Source of the DNA: Flavobacterium psychrophilum
GTDB lineage: Bacteria; Bacteroidota; Bacteroidia; Flavobacteriales; Flavobacteriaceae
Assembly: GCA_945862065.1 (NCBI GenBank)
Contig: CAMAWT010000013.1
Coordinates: forward strand, 1-64,000
Direction of reading: 5' to 3'
Length of the DNA: 64,000 nucleotides
Below are positions 46,300 to 55,176 of the stretch, piece by piece; the first letter of the stretch is position 1, and every line of letters starts with the position of its first letter. The notes under the pieces were generated by a model. The model was not told the origin of the DNA. It saw only the letters and a list, made by a program, of their open reading frames with translations, and ran no database searches. A program made the position numbers and the translations under genes.

Positions 46300-47049
46300 A
46301 TGGCAAAATTTGATGGGATCTTCGAGATCCAAGGCACCGTAAAAGGTATGACGTTTTACAAGACCAAAGATGGTCTTTTAGTAAGATCCAAAGGAGGAAT
46401 CTCCAAAAAAAGAATGAACACCGATCCTGCTTTTCAACGCACTCGGGAAAACAACTCCGAGTTTGGTCACAATGCCAAAATGGGGCAACTGATGCGGAAA
46501 TCGGTTGCAGGCATGATGTCGCTTGCGAAGGACAATCGTGTTAGCAGCCGTGTAGCACAATCTATGAGTTTGGTAAAAAACTTAGATCTTGATTCGAAAC
46601 GCGGTGAGCGCAAAGTTTGGATTGGCATCGAAGGTACTGAAGGGAAACAGGTACTGAAGGGTTTTGATTTTAATGTAAACGCTCCTTTTCATTCTGTTTT
46701 TCGAGGTCAGTATGACTTGGACACCACTATGGGAGTTGTCTCTATTTCTGGTTTTAATCCGGGATCGCATTTAAGAATTCCGCAAGGGGCTACGCATGCT
46801 AGTATTAGTAGCGCTGTTACTTTGATTGATTTTGAGATGGATGATTATCAAACCGCGTTCAGTCCGAAATTTAACTTTCCGACTACGGATGGGTTGCTTG
46901 ATTTGACTTTGTTGGTAAGTGCGTTGCCAACAGGTACTGGTGTTAAATTCTTTTACATTTTGATTGAATTTTTTCAGGAATTGAATGGAGTTCAGTATCC
47001 CCTGAAAAATAATTCGCACAACGTTTTGTATATTTTGGATGTTATGTAG
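46300..47049 (+). CDS. Protein of unknown function, 249 residues, lone plus-strand gene
   Basis: The only plus-strand gene in the polysaccharide locus. N terminus: GTVKGMTFYKTKDGLLVRSK, then basic SKKRMNTDPAFQRTRENNSE; this G-x-V-G-x-x-Y-K-x-x-x-G-x-x-V-R pattern recalls, weakly, DUF6266-type Bacteroidota proteins. The rest (~100-249) is rich in predicted beta strands. No signal peptide or membrane segment. It has its own terminator. Function unknown. Confidence 0.65.
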   Translation: MAKFDGIFEIQGTVKGMTFYKTKDGLLVRSKGGISKKRMNTDPAFQRTRENNSEFGHNAKMGQLMRKSVAGMMSLAKDNRVSSRVAQSMSLVKNLDLDSKRGERKVWIGIEGTEGKQVLKGFDFNVNAPFHSVFRGQYDLDTTMGVVSISGFNPGSHLRIPQGATHASISSAVTLIDFEMDDYQTAFSPKFNFPTTDGLLDLTLLVSALPTGTGVKFFYILIEFFQELNGVQYPLKNNSHNVLYILDVM

Positions 47050-47071
47050 GGTTTGTTTTTTTTTTCAAAAG

Positions 47072-47100
47072 ATCCACATCGTTTTGATGTGGATTTTTTT
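47072..47100 (+). terminator. Terminator after the lone plus-strand gene
   Basis: 9-bp stem ATCCACATC with GATGTGGAT, 5-nt loop, followed by a T run. Confidence 0.85.
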
Positions 47101-47573
47101 TGTGTAAACGGATTTTTCAGTGTGCTTTGCTGTTTCACAAAGTGTTATGAGAGTTTATGAAGGGTCGCTTCGCTCTTGTTTTGATAGTAATTTAAGAAGG
47201 TCGCTATGCTCTTTTTAAACACAGATTTCACAGATTTGCAGGATTTTTTGAATTGCGTTGGTTGTTTCACAAAAGGTCACAAAGATTGACACGAAGGATT
47301 ATGAAAGATTATGAAGGAGCGCTACGCTAATTTTAAACACAGATTTGTAGGATTTTTTGATGTGCTATTTTATTTCACAAAGGGTCGCTAAGGTTTTACG
47401 AAATTTCACGAAGGATTAAAAAGGGTTTCTTACGTTTTGTTTGTTACTATGTGGTGTATAAAATACAGATTGGATGGATTAAAATAATTAAAACGAGGTA
47501 TTCGTTTGATTAAGGGATTTGTGAATGAAGTGTAGAAATTGTCAATTGTCAATTATAAATTGTTAATTATTAC
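47101..47573. repeat. Rearranged copies of the 43.8-kb repeat family
   Basis: The gap contains GGTCGCTTCGCTC, TTTAAACACAGATTTCACAG, TTTTTGAATTGCGTTGG and TTTCACAAAGG blocks, in the same order as in the 99-bp tandem repeats but diverged and partly deleted. No gene was seen. Confidence 0.75.
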
Positions 47574-48758
47574 TTAATCAATTAACATTTGGTATTCTGC
47601 TAAAAGAGCGTCCCATACTACTTGTTGCTCGTATCTTGAAGTGATGCGTTCTCTGGCGTTTTGTGCAAGTGATTGACTAAAAGTGAAGTTGTCTTTTAAT
47701 TTTTGCATGGCGTTTTCTAAAGCATTAGCATTTTTGGGAGGGATGATGGTGCCGTTGATGCCTTCTACAATGATTTCGTTGGAGCCATTAATATCTGTGA
47801 CAATACAAGGCAATCCCATGGCGCCGGCTTGTAGTACTACATTAGGGAAACCTTCTCGATAACTTGGGAAAACAAAAACATCACTGACCGCTAGAAAAGG
47901 ACGAATATCTTCTTGATAACCGACTGCAATGATGTTGGGGTTTTCATAAATAGCGTCTAAGGTGGACTGGTGTAATGGGTCTAACTGGTGCTCATAATTT
48001 CCTACTAAAAGGAGTTTTAGTTTGTTGGTTGGGTTTGGCTCGGTTTGGCTTTGGCTTGCTTGTGGTTGCAGGTTTGTGAATGCAGCTATCAATTCGTTGA
48101 TGCCTTTATCGCCAACGAGCCTGCCTACATAAATAAATACAAAATCATTTTCTTGAATGTTCCATTCTTTTTGGATAGCCTCTACATGAGAATTGGGTGT
48201 TTTTGTGGGATCAAAAAAAGTAGTATCAATGCCGCTTACATTTCCGTTAGCTAAAATTTTTAAAGGTTTTTTAGTAATGTTGTATGCCAACAAATCGTTT
48301 TTTACGCCTTGCCCCTCTGGGTAAATATGGGTTGCCATGCGGCACAACAACTGATCCATTTTGATGAGTAATTTTTGCATTACCCCTGTTTGTGTAGGAA
48401 AAACCAAACCGGTAAAGGTGTGCATTCTGATGGGTACACGAGCTAACCAAGCTGCGGTCATGGAAAGCAACCCTGCCTTGGGAGTAATCGAGTGAACGAT
48501 TTGTGGTTTTTCTTTTTTAATGGTGACATACAACCTATTCAAGGAAACTAAATCGTTCCAAAGACTGATTTGTCTTGTCATTGGTATGTTTATCACCTCA
48601 ACTCCCTCTCTATTTTTAACATTCGTTAAATGGTTGTCTTGACCCGAAATGGCTTTTACTTCAAAATAATTATGCAAAAAGCGCAGCTGCCCTTTTAGTA
48701 AAATATCTAAAGAGGTGGCAACGGTTGCCGTGCGGAGGAGTTTAGGCTTGGTTTGCAT
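47574..48758 (-). CDS. Glycosyltransferase family 4
   Basis: 394 residues, GT-B fold. The N terminus LLRTATVATSLDILLKGQLR and KPQIVHSITPKAGLLSMTAAW fit the WbpX/PglA-like group often encoded next to a phosphoglycosyltransferase. The C-terminal domain has FIYVGRLVGDKGINELIAAF, VFPSYREGFPNVVLQAGAMG and the E-x7-E nucleotide-sugar motif region. It probably adds the second sugar; the donor is unknown. Its first ~40 codons are duplicated at 50877-50998 and, in part, at 49048-49134. Confidence 0.9.
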   Translation of the reverse strand: MQTKPKLLRTATVATSLDILLKGQLRFLHNYFEVKAISGQDNHLTNVKNREGVEVINIPMTRQISLWNDLVSLNRLYVTIKKEKPQIVHSITPKAGLLSMTAAWLARVPIRMHTFTGLVFPTQTGVMQKLLIKMDQLLCRMATHIYPEGQGVKNDLLAYNITKKPLKILANGNVSGIDTTFFDPTKTPNSHVEAIQKEWNIQENDFVFIYVGRLVGDKGINELIAAFTNLQPQASQSQTEPNPTNKLKLLLVGNYEHQLDPLHQSTLDAIYENPNIIAVGYQEDIRPFLAVSDVFVFPSYREGFPNVVLQAGAMGLPCIVTDINGSNEIIVEGINGTIIPPKNANALENAMQKLKDNFTFSQSLAQNARERITSRYEQQVVWDALLAEYQMLID

Positions 48759-49047
48759 ATAAACTATATTATTTTTGGTTCTACCACTAATTGTTTTGGT
48801 TAAAGTTTTAACTTTAAACTAGCCTTATTAAAACATTAAGACATTAAGATTCATTAAGTCTTGATGTTTTAATTTTATTCAAATAGATATATTGATTACT
48901 ATGAGATTACTATTTTTACTACCCACACAAAAAGTGGTAGAAACTTATTTTATAAAAAAATACAAAAAACGCACTCCAACAGTGCTATTTTTAAGTTATT
49001 ATACACTGTATGAGTGCAAAATTAAAAAAACATACTGCATTTCTGTA
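48759..49047. other. Gap with an AT-rich hairpin
   Basis: 289 bp. A 14-bp stem (48829-48842 with 48858-48871, one G-T pair) lies near the middle, without a T run on the minus strand. A 63-residue plus-strand frame at 48892 has no supporting features. Confidence 0.45.
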
Positions 49048-49134
49048 CTAAAACATAAAAATTGCTTTCCTTTGAACAATTAGTTTTAAGGAGGTGGCAA
49101 CCGTGGCGGTGCGGAGGAGTTTTGTAAACTTCAT
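49048..49134 (-). pseudogene. Glycosyltransferase 5' remnant (28 codons)
   Basis: Reads MKFTKLLRTATVATSL, matching residues 1-16 of the GT4 at 47574-48758, then diverges into KLIVQRKAIFMF and a stop. The DNA match GGAGGTGGCAACCGT...GCGGAGGAGTTT is at 49088-49123. It lies just downstream of the AbiE pair. Confidence 0.7.
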
Positions 49135-49140
49135 AAAAAA

Positions 49141-50043
49141 TTAATCCAATTGCGATAATTTATCTTGTAAAAGAGTTACCCCCAATTTATGCTTTATAGG
49201 ATTATCTTGTTTTAATTTTGCTAAATTTTTTAATTTCCATTGCACTGCAGGATAGCTTTGAAAATTATGATAGTTCCAATCGGGAGTTACATTTTCAAAT
49301 TGTATAATAAAAGCTTTATCACTTTCATCGAGACTTTTATAAATAATAGGTAAAATAGCAGTTCGAACCGCTTCAAAATCCTCATAATTAAAAGGTGCTT
49401 TGGTCATTCCTTCAAATTGTGTGATAAAGGTTTGACTTTGGGAAATAAAATTGGGAAATAGAATTTCAACTATAGGCCTTTTACTACTCAAAAGAGCATA
49501 TAAAAATCCAATCTTAACCTCATCTGTAAACCCTTCTTTGGCAAGTAGAAGGTTTACATCAAACAAATCTCTTGGATGTTGTCTGTCTAACGCTGCAACC
49601 AATTTTCCTCCATATAGCTGCCCAATAGCCACCACATCAATAGCACAAAAAATATCAAACTGTTCTTGTGCAGCTTCACATAAAACCCTTTTTTCTATTG
49701 GATAAATGAGGCCACGCATCCCTTGGTTAACTTCTAATTTTATTTGGGCTTCATCATTGGAAATATGCAACTTCAAAAGTTCTTTCTGATGGATTACTTT
49801 TGAAAAAGGAATATACGCTTCTATAGTGTTTTTAATTTTTTCTAAAGATAAGTTGATCGCTTCAAAACTAGCGGCTCTATCTTCTACAGGAATATAAGTT
49901 AAATCGATATCTACCGACAAACGTGGCATATTGCGCAAAAAAAGATTTATTGCGGTTCCTCCGTGCAATGCAAAACAGGATTCCTTTGCTACTTCGGGGA
50001 TCACATTTAATAATAAGGCTACTTGCTTTTTATATTGTTCCAT
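49141..50043 (-). CDS. abiEii: AbiEii/AbiGii-family nucleotidyltransferase toxin
   Basis: 300 residues. The nucleotidyltransferase motif is FALHGGTAINLFLRN then RLSVDIDLTY (GG/GS ... DxD). A third acidic residue fits IKLEVNQGM. In type IV toxin-antitoxin systems AbiEii is a nucleotidyltransferase toxin; phage abortive infection was shown for some members. It overlaps its antitoxin gene by 14 bases. It sits inside the polysaccharide locus between glycosyltransferase remnants. Confidence 0.9.
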   Translation of the reverse strand: MEQYKKQVALLLNVIPEVAKESCFALHGGTAINLFLRNMPRLSVDIDLTYIPVEDRAASFEAINLSLEKIKNTIEAYIPFSKVIHQKELLKLHISNDEAQIKLEVNQGMRGLIYPIEKRVLCEAAQEQFDIFCAIDVVAIGQLYGGKLVAALDRQHPRDLFDVNLLLAKEGFTDEVKIGFLYALLSSKRPIVEILFPNFISQSQTFITQFEGMTKAPFNYEDFEAVRTAILPIIYKSLDESDKAFIIQFENVTPDWNYHNFQSYPAVQWKLKNLAKLKQDNPIKHKLGVTLLQDKLSQLD

Positions 50044-50806
50044 AAGATGCTAATTCTTTTGGCACCGTTATTTGATAGCTGGCTATATACACCCCATTCT
50101 TAACTAAACTTCTATTTCCTGTTCCTAAATCTATTCGCTCTACATCGAGGTGCTGCAACCATGGGTGTTGTGCTTTTTCAGCCATATACAAAAACAAACG
50201 TTTCACTTTCACCGACGAACAAGCTTCTAGTAAAGACTGAACAGATGAAGGGCGTAAATTTGATAACCCTTCCATTAATTCATAGCATTCCACAAGATCC
50301 TGTTTTTTGGGAGCAAGGTATAAACATTCCATCAAGGCACGAGGGGCTCCAGAGATGTTTATGGTAAAGCTCTTTATTTCTTTTGAAACAAGACCAATTG
50401 TGCCAGGCAAAAAGGCAGAAGCGATAAAGTCGATTGATAGTCCCCAATGATAATCAACCATCCATAATGGTAATTTTTCATCTGCCCCTCCAAAAAGAAT
50501 CTTTTTTTTGGTTGCAAATTCCAAATAATGTGATTTACCCAACATAGCCAATGCTGTTTTTCCTCCAAAATGAATACTACTTTTAGCTTGATTTTGCAAG
50601 GCATACACAGCGCCTTCAACAGAAATTGTATCGCCTGTTTGCTTTATTGCACCTGTTCCTACACTTTCAATCCAATTACTTTTTTTATATCGATGTAGCA
50701 ATTGACTAGAGTAACCGTTGGCGGTAAGCCATGATGTTAAACAAACGGTTTCTTTTGGCCATTTATTTACAAGAAACTTTATTTTATAATTATTTTCTAA
50801 ACTCAT
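50030..50806 (-). CDS. abiEi: AbiEi-family antitoxin
   Basis: 258 residues with an N-terminal winged-helix part (WPKETVCLTSWLTANGYSSQ, LLHRYKKSNWIESVGTGA) and the C-terminal AbiEi domain (ISGAPRALMECLYLAPKKQD). The family antagonises AbiEii and represses its own promoter by binding inverted repeats. The promoter should be in 50807-50876; I see no obvious dyad there. Antitoxin-first order with a 14-base overlap. Confidence 0.87.
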   Translation of the reverse strand: MSLENNYKIKFLVNKWPKETVCLTSWLTANGYSSQLLHRYKKSNWIESVGTGAIKQTGDTISVEGAVYALQNQAKSSIHFGGKTALAMLGKSHYLEFATKKKILFGGADEKLPLWMVDYHWGLSIDFIASAFLPGTIGLVSKEIKSFTINISGAPRALMECLYLAPKKQDLVECYELMEGLSNLRPSSVQSLLEACSSVKVKRLFLYMAEKAQHPWLQHLDVERIDLGTGNRSLVKNGVYIASYQITVPKELASYGTI

Positions 50807-50876
50807 AGTTTAGTTTATTGATTAATTTTAAACAAAAATATAAAATTACTTGCACTTCATCTAATTTATTATGTAT

Positions 50877-50998
50877 CAATTGCCCGATACGGCTTTTACT
50901 TCAAAATGGTTTTGCAAAAAACGCAATTGCCCTTTTAGCAAAATATCTAAGGAGGTGGCAACGGTTGCCGTGCGGAGGAGTTTGGGTTTAGTTTTCAT
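50877..50998 (-). pseudogene. Glycosyltransferase 5' remnant (40 codons)
   Basis: ATG at 50998 overlaps the stop of the upstream GT4 by 11 bases, as in a working operon. It encodes MKTKPKLLRTATVATSLDIL and continues to FEVKAVSGN before a TGA at 50877. It is closely similar (not identical) to residues 1-40 of the GT4 at 47574-48758. After GGGCAATTGA the homology stops. The fragment appears to be the head of a gene cut off by the AbiE insertion. Confidence 0.8.
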
Positions 50999-52085
50999 TT
51001 ACAAGATGTTGATACAACTCAATATGCGCCGCCACCATTTTTTCAATAGTAAACTCTTGAGCTCTTGCTTCACACGCTGCTGCTGTTTTTTGATACAATA
51101 TAGGGTCATTGAGCAAATTGTTTATGTGCGCTGCCAATGCTTTTTCATTACCACATTCAAATAATAGACCTGCGCCAGAAACCACTTCTGATAAACCTGG
51201 CACATCACTGGCAATAAAGGGTTTGCCCGATGCCATTCCTTCAATACTTGACAATGACAAGCCTTCGTATTTTGATGAAAGTACTACAATATCAGCTGTT
51301 TTTAATAATTGCGGGACATCCATGCGAACCCCTAAAAAGTGGACACTGTCAGCCACACCTAAATCGTTTGCAAGTTGCTGGCATTTTTGCTTCTCTACGC
51401 CCTCACCAACCAGCAGTACTTTCACCTCTTTGGGAAGCAATTGAATTGCTTTTATAAGTGTTGCTTGGTCTTTGGGCTCATGAAAAGAAGCTACTTGAAT
51501 AATTAGTTTATCTGATGCAGAAATGGTTTCGTGAATTTCTGAAACTGTAATTGAGTGTGCAGTATGTATTTTTTTGGTAGCAACTCCGTTTTGAATAACC
51601 ACCCATTTATTTTTGAGGCTTGGTAAATATTTTTCGTAAATGGTTTTTATTTCGGGTGTAATACAAATTACTTTGGTATAGGCGTTGTAAATCAATTGCT
51701 CTATTGGTTTAAAATACCATTTACTGATCCGTCTGTTTGATGTACTGTGTTCGGTAAAAATTATTTTGGTTTTGGCACCCGAAAGCCATTTGGCCAGTAC
51801 CACAAAGTACTGTATTGGAAACAAATGTACGTGAATAATATCGTATTGTTTAATGTAGCGCATGAGCTTGAAAACCACCAACGGGTTGTAAACACTGCCA
51901 TTGCCTAATGCAATAATGGCGCCTTTGTGGTTGGCTTGCAGCTGTTGCATGAATGGATAAAGTGTACCATTGGTAACAATCACATCGGTTTCAATACGGG
52001 CTTGCTGGTACAAAGGTACTGTTTCTAGAACAAGTTTTTCGGCTCCGCCTGTAGCGAGGGAATTAATGATTTGAAGGATTTTCAT
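50988..52085 (-). CDS. Glycosyltransferase family 4
   Basis: 365 residues, GT-B fold. N-terminal INSLATGGAEKLVLE (typical GGAE motif) and HVHLFPIQYF; C-terminal IIQVASFHEPKDQATLIKAI, VVLSSKYEGLSLSSIEGMAS with the conserved EGLSLSSIE, and donor-binding GKPFIASDVPG. It probably adds one sugar of the repeat unit. The next gene upstream ends 8 bp away. Confidence 0.92.
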   Translation of the reverse strand: MKILQIINSLATGGAEKLVLETVPLYQQARIETDVIVTNGTLYPFMQQLQANHKGAIIALGNGSVYNPLVVFKLMRYIKQYDIIHVHLFPIQYFVVLAKWLSGAKTKIIFTEHSTSNRRISKWYFKPIEQLIYNAYTKVICITPEIKTIYEKYLPSLKNKWVVIQNGVATKKIHTAHSITVSEIHETISASDKLIIQVASFHEPKDQATLIKAIQLLPKEVKVLLVGEGVEKQKCQQLANDLGVADSVHFLGVRMDVPQLLKTADIVVLSSKYEGLSLSSIEGMASGKPFIASDVPGLSEVVSGAGLLFECGNEKALAAHINNLLNDPILYQKTAAACEARAQEFTIEKMVAAHIELYQHLVNEN

Positions 52086-52093
52086 TGATTTAT

Positions 52094-53149
52094 TTAAATA
52101 AATTTATTAAAAAAATAAAAAATAAAAATTTTAAAATTATGAACAATTTTTTTCTGTTTCTTGTTAACACAACCTACTGCGATAATTTTTTGAATATTAT
52201 TTTCTAAAATGAATTTGATTAATTCTTTATCCTTTGTATTGAAATCGTATTTTACCAAGTTTTTTTTTATAATTTTAAAATTATCTAACTTTAATATTTT
52301 ATCTAATTCTTCTTCTATTGAGTAATCATGATTAAATATTATTAACATATTTATAAAGGATTTAAAATAGCTAATCATCTCTTTTGTTAACCCTTCAACT
52401 AAATCATTTCTGCCAATTTCAATAAGCAAATTCAATCTTATAATGTATAATTCTATTGCTTCAGGCAACATCTTCAAATTTAAAGTTTGAGTAACTCCAC
52501 CAAATCTATAGTTATAAACTATGTCTTCAATAAAAATAATTTTTTTTAGTTTTGGAAATACTTGCAAATTGTAATAAATATCTTCATGTAAACCAAATCC
52601 ACTATTTTTTATTTCAATCTTTTCTAAAGTACTTTTTTTATAAATTTTACCCCACAATGCAACTGAAAAAATAGGTTGACCAAAAAAACTATGCAAATAA
52701 TTCTTGTTGAATGTTTCGTTATCCAAAATTAAATTATTCATTTTGTGCATGTTAACATTTGAAAAAATAAAAAATTTGTCTATAAACCTTCTTGAGTTTC
52801 CAATTACAACATCTGCATTATATTTTTCTATATTATCATATAATATTTGTACAGAATTTATAGGCAAAAAATCATCTGCGTCAACATGAATTATATACAC
52901 TCCGTTAGAATTTAATATACCTAATTTTCTTGTCTGTTCAGCACCAGAGTTATTTTTTGTTATAAGTTTAATTCTATTATCTTGTTTTTCAAAATTACTA
53001 CAAATTAATTGTGATTTATCAGTAGAACCATCGTCTACTAAAATTAATTCAAAGTTTTTGTAAGTTTGATTTAATACAGAAATTATTGTTTTAGAAATGA
53101 ACTTTTCTGCATTATAAACAGGTACTATTATACTAATTAATAAACTCAT
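52094..53149 (-). CDS. Glycosyltransferase family 2
   Basis: 351 residues, GT-A fold: SIIVPVYNAEKFISKTI, VDDGSTDKSQ and the metal-binding DxD in HVDADDFLP (~85). The C-terminal half is helical and Asn/Lys/Ile-rich, with a basic hydrophobic C-terminal segment near the membrane. It is strongly AT-rich compared with wzc and the dehydratase. Confidence 0.92.
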   Translation of the reverse strand: MSLLISIIVPVYNAEKFISKTIISVLNQTYKNFELILVDDGSTDKSQLICSNFEKQDNRIKLITKNNSGAEQTRKLGILNSNGVYIIHVDADDFLPINSVQILYDNIEKYNADVVIGNSRRFIDKFFIFSNVNMHKMNNLILDNETFNKNYLHSFFGQPIFSVALWGKIYKKSTLEKIEIKNSGFGLHEDIYYNLQVFPKLKKIIFIEDIVYNYRFGGVTQTLNLKMLPEAIELYIIRLNLLIEIGRNDLVEGLTKEMISYFKSFINMLIIFNHDYSIEEELDKILKLDNFKIIKKNLVKYDFNTKDKELIKFILENNIQKIIAVGCVNKKQKKIVHNFKIFIFYFFNKFI

Positions 53150-53209
53150 AATTTTTTTTAGATTATATATTTCAAAACATTTTTTTTTTCACTAAACTAG
53201 TGAGCAAAT

Positions 53210-54085
53210 TTATTTAGTTTTAATCCTAATAAAAAAATTCAATAGAATGCCCCATGGTATTGCAAAAATAACTAAAAAATGATGTTTTGTTTTCCAAAGA
53301 GTATTATATTCTTTTGAAAAAAGCACACAAGACACAAGATGAATTGCATTTTTGAAACGTTCTTTCAAAGTAATTCCGTATTGAATTCTGCTTATTCTTG
53401 AAAATGCAAAACCCTTTGGGTTTTTTCTATACTGTTTAATGATGTTCATTGAGGAACCGTCTAATTGGTATTCAACAATACACAATACCTCGTTTATGGG
53501 TTTTAAATCATACGTTTGATCAATCAATAATGGGATATAATCAAGCGGAACAAATCGTTCGTCTGGATATTCGGGATAGGGTGGGTATTGTTTGATAATT
53601 TCTGTTTTGTACACCAACTTTTTGTCGCCTTTCACTTTATGAATTAAATACAATTCATTTAGTTTGGTTTTATTTAAACCATCAGGTATTTTTGAACCAA
53701 TAATATTGCCCTGTTTGTCCGCATCTAAACCAATAATTCCCGCATAATTTGGAGGTAAATTATTGCAATTATTTAGAATAATCTCAATGGCATTATCCGT
53801 TAAATAATCATCTGAATCGATGCAAACGTTAAAAGGGGTTTCAATCAAACGATATGCAGCATTGTGCCCTGTATGCATCCCCCCGTTTGTTTTGTAATGG
53901 TAATGTATGTCTATTTTATTTTCTTCAATCCAACTTTGAACCAATTCTTTTGTGTTGTCTTTAGAACCATCATCTATAATGAGCCATTTAAAGTCATTAG
54001 AAGTTTGACGGCATAAACTATCATATACTTGATGCAAACAATAGGCACGATTAAAGGTTGGAGTAAAAACTGTTATTGATTTCAT
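53210..54085 (-). CDS. Glycosyltransferase family 2
   Basis: 291 residues, GT-A: VFTPTFNRAYCLHQVYDSL, IIDDGSKDNT and DxD in CIDSDDYLT. C-terminal hydrophobic helix (FLVIFAIPWGILLNFFIRI) suggests membrane attachment. It starts 4 bp after the polymerase gene. Confidence 0.92.
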   Translation of the reverse strand: MKSITVFTPTFNRAYCLHQVYDSLCRQTSNDFKWLIIDDGSKDNTKELVQSWIEENKIDIHYHYKTNGGMHTGHNAAYRLIETPFNVCIDSDDYLTDNAIEIILNNCNNLPPNYAGIIGLDADKQGNIIGSKIPDGLNKTKLNELYLIHKVKGDKKLVYKTEIIKQYPPYPEYPDERFVPLDYIPLLIDQTYDLKPINEVLCIVEYQLDGSSMNIIKQYRKNPKGFAFSRISRIQYGITLKERFKNAIHLVSCVLFSKEYNTLWKTKHHFLVIFAIPWGILLNFFIRIKTK

Positions 54086-54089
54086 ATTG

Positions 54090-55172
54090 CTATTCTTTTG
54101 CTAATATTACATTTAGTAAAAATGTAAAGAGGAAATAAACTAAGAGGACCCAGCCCAAAACTTTAGTTTGGTTCTTCATAAAATTTTGTTTTAAAAAGGG
54201 ATAAATTATTACAAGTCCCATCATGAACCATGATAAATAGGCAAAACGGTTACTGAAATTAGCACGTATAACTAAAATCCAAAAAGCATTGGAAAGTAAA
54301 TACACATTAAACATGCGTTCATACAGGACATCTTTAAATTTTTTGAGAATCACAAAATAAAAACCTGAAACTACCGCTGTAGCACTGTAAACCAAAAAAT
54401 CCCATCGAAAACCGGTACTGCTAAAATCATCATCATTTACATTACCATCTGTCAAGTAACTGAGTCTTTTATCATCAAAACCAAGACTCGCAAAGAAAAT
54501 TTCAAAAATACCCCCTGCTGCTAGTGAAATGGGGATGCAAAGTAACCAAATGAATAAATAATATTTTGAATTATTATTGACAAATGTAAGAAAATAAGCA
54601 ACTACTGGTAATAACATGGATTTGTGAAACGAAACTGCTATTATTGCCAGCACAATAGCAATGATTTTTTTTTTCTCAAATGAAAAAGCCAATAAAACCA
54701 ACGCTGCTGCAAGTCCATTTCTAATTCCGTTTGTACTATAACTCCAAAACGAAAAGGAGGCAATTAAGATGAGAAAAGCATAGTACCAGTAGGTTTTAAA
54801 AAAACGTTTAGATGCCCAGAAATGGGCATATACATAAATAAATCCTGCTAATAAAAAGAAAAAATCAATATTAAAAAAAGTAGCAGTATTTCGCATGAAC
54901 CAATCAAATCCCTGATCTTGTTCAAACTTTCCTATATATCCTGATGCATAAGCGTTAAAAATATCTGCATATGTAGTCATGTCACCAAAACGCCAACTTA
55001 TAGGGCGTAAACCAACATAAAAAACTAACCCAACCATCAAAATAATTTGTGGTAAAGTTGTAGGCTTCAGTTTATTGTTTGACTGTAATGAAAAAAAACT
55101 AATTAGTACTAACAAAAAGATTGCGTAATAATAAAAAGCTGTATAGTATTCTACAGGTATTAATGTATTCAA
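54090..55172 (-). CDS. EpsG-family membrane protein, probable Wzy-type polymerase
   Basis: 360 residues with about ten hydrophobic segments and the EpsG hallmarks GLRPISWRFGDMTTYADIF and WSYSTNGIRNGLAAAL. Such proteins polymerise lipid-linked repeat units in the periplasm. The frame has no ATG before residue ~45; the start is probably the TTG at 55172, since the upstream stop in frame is at 55188-55190. A start codon other than ATG is unusual in this locus. Confidence 0.85.
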   Translation of the reverse strand: MNTLIPVEYYTAFYYYAIFLLVLISFFSLQSNNKLKPTTLPQIILMVGLVFYVGLRPISWRFGDMTTYADIFNAYASGYIGKFEQDQGFDWFMRNTATFFNIDFFFLLAGFIYVYAHFWASKRFFKTYWYYAFLILIASFSFWSYSTNGIRNGLAAALVLLAFSFEKKKIIAIVLAIIAVSFHKSMLLPVVAYFLTFVNNNSKYYLFIWLLCIPISLAAGGIFEIFFASLGFDDKRLSYLTDGNVNDDDFSSTGFRWDFLVYSATAVVSGFYFVILKKFKDVLYERMFNVYLLSNAFWILVIRANFSNRFAYLSWFMMGLVIIYPFLKQNFMKNQTKVLGWVLLVYFLFTFLLNVILAKE

Positions 55173-55176
55173 TGAA

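Noticed and set aside
48892..49083. 63-residue plus-strand frame near the AbiE pair
   Set aside because: No family, no start signal; it lies antisense to the glycosyltransferase remnant region.
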